Positions 7,416-10,036 of a stretch of 10,036 nucleotides of DNA are shown in pieces. Position 1 is the stretch's first letter. Every line of letters starts with the position of its first letter. The notes under the pieces are model-generated. The model saw nothing but the letters and a program-made list of their open reading frames with translations. It was not told the origin of the DNA and made no database searches. The DNA is from Myxococcales bacterium (GTDB lineage Bacteria > Myxococcota > Polyangia > Fen-1088): NCBI GenBank assembly GCA_003159055.1, contig PMLH01000265.1:1-10036 (forward strand). The letters are read 5' to 3'. The translations under genes were made by a program, and so were the position numbers.

Positions 7416-7433
7416 GGGGACAGGAGGCCTGGC
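7412..7433. repeat. Inverted repeat GCCAGG-N10-CCTGGC overlapping the -24 element
   Basis: Perfect six-base arms at 7412-7417 and 7428-7433 flank a ten-base spacer. It has the same geometry as the repeat at 7467-7488, and both share AGG-N10-CCT; their centres are 55 bp apart. The left arm overlaps the TGGC of the sigma-54 promoter, so a bound protein could block or modulate it. It may also be chance in GC-rich DNA. Confidence 0.3.
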
Positions 7434-7466
7434 GACTTAGGCTCGAAAGCAGAAAACGCACGCGAG

Positions 7467-7488
7467 TTGAGGAATTGTTTCGCCTCAA
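7467..7488. promoter_or_regulatory. Perfect inverted repeat TTGAGG-N10-CCTCAA, candidate activator site
   Basis: The half-sites at 7467-7472 and 7483-7488 are perfect reverse complements across ten bases. The centre lies about 88 bp upstream of the predicted sigma-54 start, within the range where NtrC-type activators bind, and about 92 bp upstream of the kinase ATG, so it could also allow autoregulation. Binding is inferred from position only. Confidence 0.45.
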
Positions 7489-7534
7489 GATGGCCGATGG
7501 TCGGAACCGCACGTGGCCGAGGACCTGTGCGCGA

Positions 7535-7563
7535 TTGACACACGTGTTCGCCGCCGTCACACT
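7535..7563 (+). promoter_or_regulatory. Possible sigma-70-type promoter for the kinase-regulator operon
   Basis: A perfect TTGACA (7535-7540) is followed after 17 bases by CACACT (7558-7563), a poor -10 with three matches to TATAAT. The expected start would fall at about 7570, the kinase ATG itself, implying a leaderless message; this agrees with the absence of a Shine-Dalgarno sequence there. Confidence 0.3.
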
Positions 7564-7569
7564 CGATCC

Positions 7570-9063
7570 ATGCGGCTGTCCACCAAGCTGTCTCTCGCGG
7601 TGGCGCTGACCAGCGTGGTCGTGCTGGGCGCCTACGGCTTCTACCAGGTCCGCCAGGAGCGCGGGGATCTCGACGCACACGTGGAGCGAGAAGTTCGCCT
7701 GCTTGGCAGCGCCATCAAGGTGGCGATCCAGAACGCGCTTCGCGATCATCAGATCGACGATGTTCGTGAAACCCTGGAGGCCATGGAGAAGGTCGAGCTG
7801 TCCCTGGACGTCTACGTGATCGATTCGGCGAACCATCTCATTGCCGCGTCCGGCGACGATCGCAATGCGTCCGTCGTGCGCGAGTTCGCAGCCAAAGCGG
7901 CCAATTCGACCGTGCCGCCCTTTCGCATCGAAGGGACCAACGTGCTTTCCCGCGCCATCTTTGCATTTCGCCTGCAGGCGGACGACGGCCAGGCGCTTGG
8001 AACGGTTGTCGTCATCAAGGGGCTTGCCGAAGAGCAATCGGACATGGTGCGCACGCGCATGTCCATCGCCTTGTCGCTGCTGGGACTCATTGCTGCCCTG
8101 TGGGCGGTTGCCTCTGCGCTGGGATACGTCCAGATTCGCCGTCCGCTTGCCGCGATGACCGCAAAGATGCGCACTTTGCGCGCCGGTGAATTGGCCATCG
8201 AGCCGCTTGAGCCCGCCCGCGACGAGGTCGGGATGGCCATGAGCGAGTTCAATGCCTTGGTCGGCGACTTGCGCCAGGCACGGGCGCGGCTGGAAACGGA
8301 GCTGGAAGCGCGTCGGGAGTTGGAGCAGGGGCTCTTGCACGTGAACAAGCTGGTCACGGTCGGGCAACTGGCGGCTGGCCTCGCCCACGAAATTGGCTCC
8401 CCACTCCAGATCCTGAGCGGGCGAGCCCACGCCCTGCTCGAGTCGCCCAACGACCCGGCGGAGGTGTGCCGCCAGGCCCAGATTCTCGTCGAGCAAAGCG
8501 AGCGGGTAGCACGCATCGTCGAGCAACTGGTGGGATTCAGCCGGCGCGTGCCGCCCAAGCTCGCCGAGCAAGATCTGCGCCCCATTGTGCGGAGCGTGGT
8601 GGAGCTCATCGAATACCAGGCGCGGCGCAAAGGCGTCGAGGTCGCGTTGCGGTCTGTGGGATCCGTGCCGGAGATCTTCGGCGACCGCGACCGCATTCAA
8701 CAGGTCGTGCTCAATCTCCTCAATAACGCCCTGCGCGCTACACCCAGGGGAGGACACATTCGCGTGTCGATCGAAGCCATGGCAGCGAAGCATGAAGACC
8801 ACGGCGTCGGCGGCGTCCGCATCGTCGTCGAAGATGATGGTCGTGGCATGGACGAGCAAACCCGCACGCGCGCGTTCGAGCCTTTCTTCACCACGGAGCC
8901 CGAATTGGGCGGCACGGGTCTTGGCCTGGCCACGGCGCGCATGATCGTCATCGAGCACGGCGGCCACATCACCTGCCAATCGGAACCGGGAAAGGGCAGC
9001 CGATTCACCATCGAGCTACCCGGGCATGGAGATGGTCGCCCCGCGCTGGAGGCATCCGCGTGA
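7570..9063 (+). CDS. Membrane sensor histidine kinase (HAMP-HisKA-HATPase) paired with NtrC-type regulator
   Basis: From the ATG at 7570 the protein has 497 residues. Order: TM1 (about 7-25), a periplasmic sensor region (26-163) of no recognised fold, TM2 (about 164-188), HAMP (about 187-240), a coiled-coil linker, HisKA with phospho-acceptor His273 in LAHEIGSPLQIL, and HATPase with N-box NLLNNA (382-387), DDGRGM (422-427), FEPFFTTE and GGTGLGLA. All key residues are present, so it should autophosphorylate and pass phosphate to the regulator encoded next. A GTG at 7513 would add 19 residues rich in Arg before TM1; the ATG is preferred because it places TM1 at the N-terminus, but neither start has a clear ribosome binding site. 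Its stop overlaps the regulator start as GTGA. The signal sensed cannot be deduced. Confidence 0.9.
   Translation: MRLSTKLSLAVALTSVVVLGAYGFYQVRQERGDLDAHVEREVRLLGSAIKVAIQNALRDHQIDDVRETLEAMEKVELSLDVYVIDSANHLIAASGDDRNASVVREFAAKAANSTVPPFRIEGTNVLSRAIFAFRLQADDGQALGTVVVIKGLAEEQSDMVRTRMSIALSLLGLIAALWAVASALGYVQIRRPLAAMTAKMRTLRAGELAIEPLEPARDEVGMAMSEFNALVGDLRQARARLETELEARRELEQGLLHVNKLVTVGQLAAGLAHEIGSPLQILSGRAHALLESPNDPAEVCRQAQILVEQSERVARIVEQLVGFSRRVPPKLAEQDLRPIVRSVVELIEYQARRKGVEVALRSVGSVPEIFGDRDRIQQVVLNLLNNALRATPRGGHIRVSIEAMAAKHEDHGVGGVRIVVEDDGRGMDEQTRTRAFEPFFTTEPELGGTGLGLATARMIVIEHGGHITCQSEPGKGSRFTIELPGHGDGRPALEASA
9048..9052 (+). promoter_or_regulatory. Ribosome binding site of the response regulator gene
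   Basis: GGAGG lies inside the end of the kinase gene, seven bases before the GTG at 9060, and fixes that unusual start. Confidence 0.7.
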
Positions 9064-10036
9064 CCGCCGCGACCCCGGCGCGGATTCTGATCGTCGATGA
9101 CGACAGGGGCGTTGTCGATTTTCTGTGCGAGATGCTGGTCAAACGCGGCTACTTGGCGCAGGGGGAGACTTCCCCCCACTCGGCGCTGGCGCGGGTCGGG
9201 CGCGAAGACTTCAACCTGGTCATTGCAGATGTAGAGATGCCCGAGCTGCGTGGGCTCGACCTGCTCAAGGAGATTCACGCCGTCAAGCCGCAACAACTGG
9301 TCATGCTGATCACGGCGTTTGGCAGCATTGACCTGGCGGTGGAATCAGTTCGCGCCGGCGCGTGTGACTTCATCACCAAGCCTTTCAAAATAGGTGTGGT
9401 GTATTTGGCCATCGAGCGAGCCTTGCGCGAGCGAAAGATGTTGCGCGAAATCACGCGTCTTCGAGTGACCCGGCCGGAGATTGAGCCTGCCGGACTCGTG
9501 GCCTGCAGCCCGGCCATGAAAGCCGCCATCGACATTGCCCGACGAGCGGCGATGACGAGCACCACGGTGCTCTTGACCGGCGAAACGGGAACCGGCAAGA
9601 GCGCTCTCGCCCGACTCATCCACCAGTCGGGACCGCGTAAGGTCGGACCGTTCACCGAGCTCAATTGCGCCGCCATCCCCACGAGCCTTGTCGAGAGCGA
9701 GCTGTTCGGCGTGCGCAAGGGCGCGTTCACCGACGCGCGTGAGAATCGTGACGGACTGCTCGTGTCAGCACGGGGAGGGACCCTATTCCTCGACGAAATC
9801 GGCGAGCTTCCCACCGAGGCCCAGGCCAAGCTGCTGCAAGTCCTGGAATCCGGACGCGTGCGCGCGCTGGGCGCCAGTCACGAAGAAATCATCGACGCCC
9901 GTTTGATCGCTGCGACCAATCAACAGCTTGAGGATCGTTTGCGCGAGGGACGTTTTCGTCCAGATCTCTACTACCGCCTCAACGTGATTCGCATCGACGT
10001 GCCTCCTCTACGCGAGCGGCGCGACGACATTCTTCC
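9060..10036 (+). CDS. NtrC-family sigma-54-dependent response regulator, 3' end outside window
   Basis: Start is GTG at 9060, overlapping the kinase stop as GTGA, with GGAGG seven bases upstream. About 325 residues lie in the window. The receiver domain (about 7-122) has acidic residues D13-D15, phospho-acceptor D57 in VIADVEMP, T85 and K107 in FITKPF. The AAA+ domain follows from about 147: Walker A GETGTGKS (174-181), ELFGVRKGAFTDA with the sigma-54 loop as GAFTDA (221-226) instead of GAFTGA, Walker B GGTLFLDEIGEL (D245, E246), then the ARLIAATN sensor and FRPDLYYRLNVIRI blocks. The DNA-binding C-terminus, normally a Fis-type helix-turn-helix, is beyond the edge. The protein should remodel sigma-54 polymerase after phosphorylation by the adjacent kinase; a sigma-54 promoter faces the divergent operon, its likely target. 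Confidence 0.92.
   Translation, partial: MTAATPARILIVDDDRGVVDFLCEMLVKRGYLAQGETSPHSALARVGREDFNLVIADVEMPELRGLDLLKEIHAVKPQQLVMLITAFGSIDLAVESVRAGACDFITKPFKIGVVYLAIERALRERKMLREITRLRVTRPEIEPAGLVACSPAMKAAIDIARRAAMTSTTVLLTGETGTGKSALARLIHQSGPRKVGPFTELNCAAIPTSLVESELFGVRKGAFTDARENRDGLLVSARGGTLFLDEIGELPTEAQAKLLQVLESGRVRALGASHEEIIDARLIAATNQQLEDRLREGRFRPDLYYRLNVIRIDVPPLRERRDDIL

Noticed and set aside
7294..8979. A 561-codon open frame on the minus strand across the histidine kinase gene
   Set aside because: It is antisense to a kinase with all conserved boxes and overlaps the ATP-grasp start region. The protein has no recognisable domain, and long antisense frames are expected from GC-rich third positions.

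Overview
The window is high-GC DNA that looks like a chromosome of a predatory or soil Myxococcota (Polyangia-type) bacterium. This is an inference from style: secreted proteins with long Gly/Thr/Ala/Ser-rich linkers, tandem four-cysteine modules on a lipoprotein, FG-GAP propeller proteins, and a histidine kinase paired with an NtrC-type sigma-54 activator. No rRNA, tRNA, transposase or CRISPR is visible.

Left part (1-4653, all + strand) holds three genes for exported proteins. The first, cut by the left edge, is a CE6/SASA-type SGNH acetylesterase behind a glycine-rich linker, followed by a strong hairpin at 1037-1065. The second (1334-3112) is a probable lipoprotein with a Gly-rich linker, seven four-Cys modules and a C-terminal CBM9-like domain. 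The third is an FG-GAP/VCBS beta-propeller protein (3316-4653). Its lipoprotein signal peptide, with an ideal ribosome binding site, lies at 3225 in a different frame, so the gene appears frameshifted between about 3306 and 3325. Esterase plus CBM9 suggests handling or binding of acetylated polysaccharide at the cell surface.

Right part (4708-10036) looks like one regulatory unit. Two minus-strand genes form a tight operon joined by an ATGA overlap: a glutathionylspermidine-synthase-like ATP-grasp ligase (6072-7373), then a 455-residue protein of unknown family with a glycine/phenylalanine-rich C-terminal tail (4708-6075). Divergently, on the + strand, a membrane histidine kinase (7570-9063) overlaps by GTGA with an NtrC-family response regulator (9060 to the right edge). 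The divergent intergenic region carries a near-consensus sigma-54 promoter (7400-7415, minus strand). It is placed so that the transcript starts about 16 nt before the ATP-grasp gene, and a perfect inverted repeat (TTGAGG-N10-CCTCAA) is centred about 88 bp upstream of that start. The simplest reading is that the kinase and regulator switch on the ligase operon through sigma-54.

The ATP-grasp plus Gly-rich-partner layout resembles the E. coli ygiB-ygiC arrangement, whose biochemical role is poorly defined. The most interesting hypothesis is therefore a two-component, sigma-54-controlled peptide-ligase system acting on, or with, a glycine-tailed exported protein. That part is inference.
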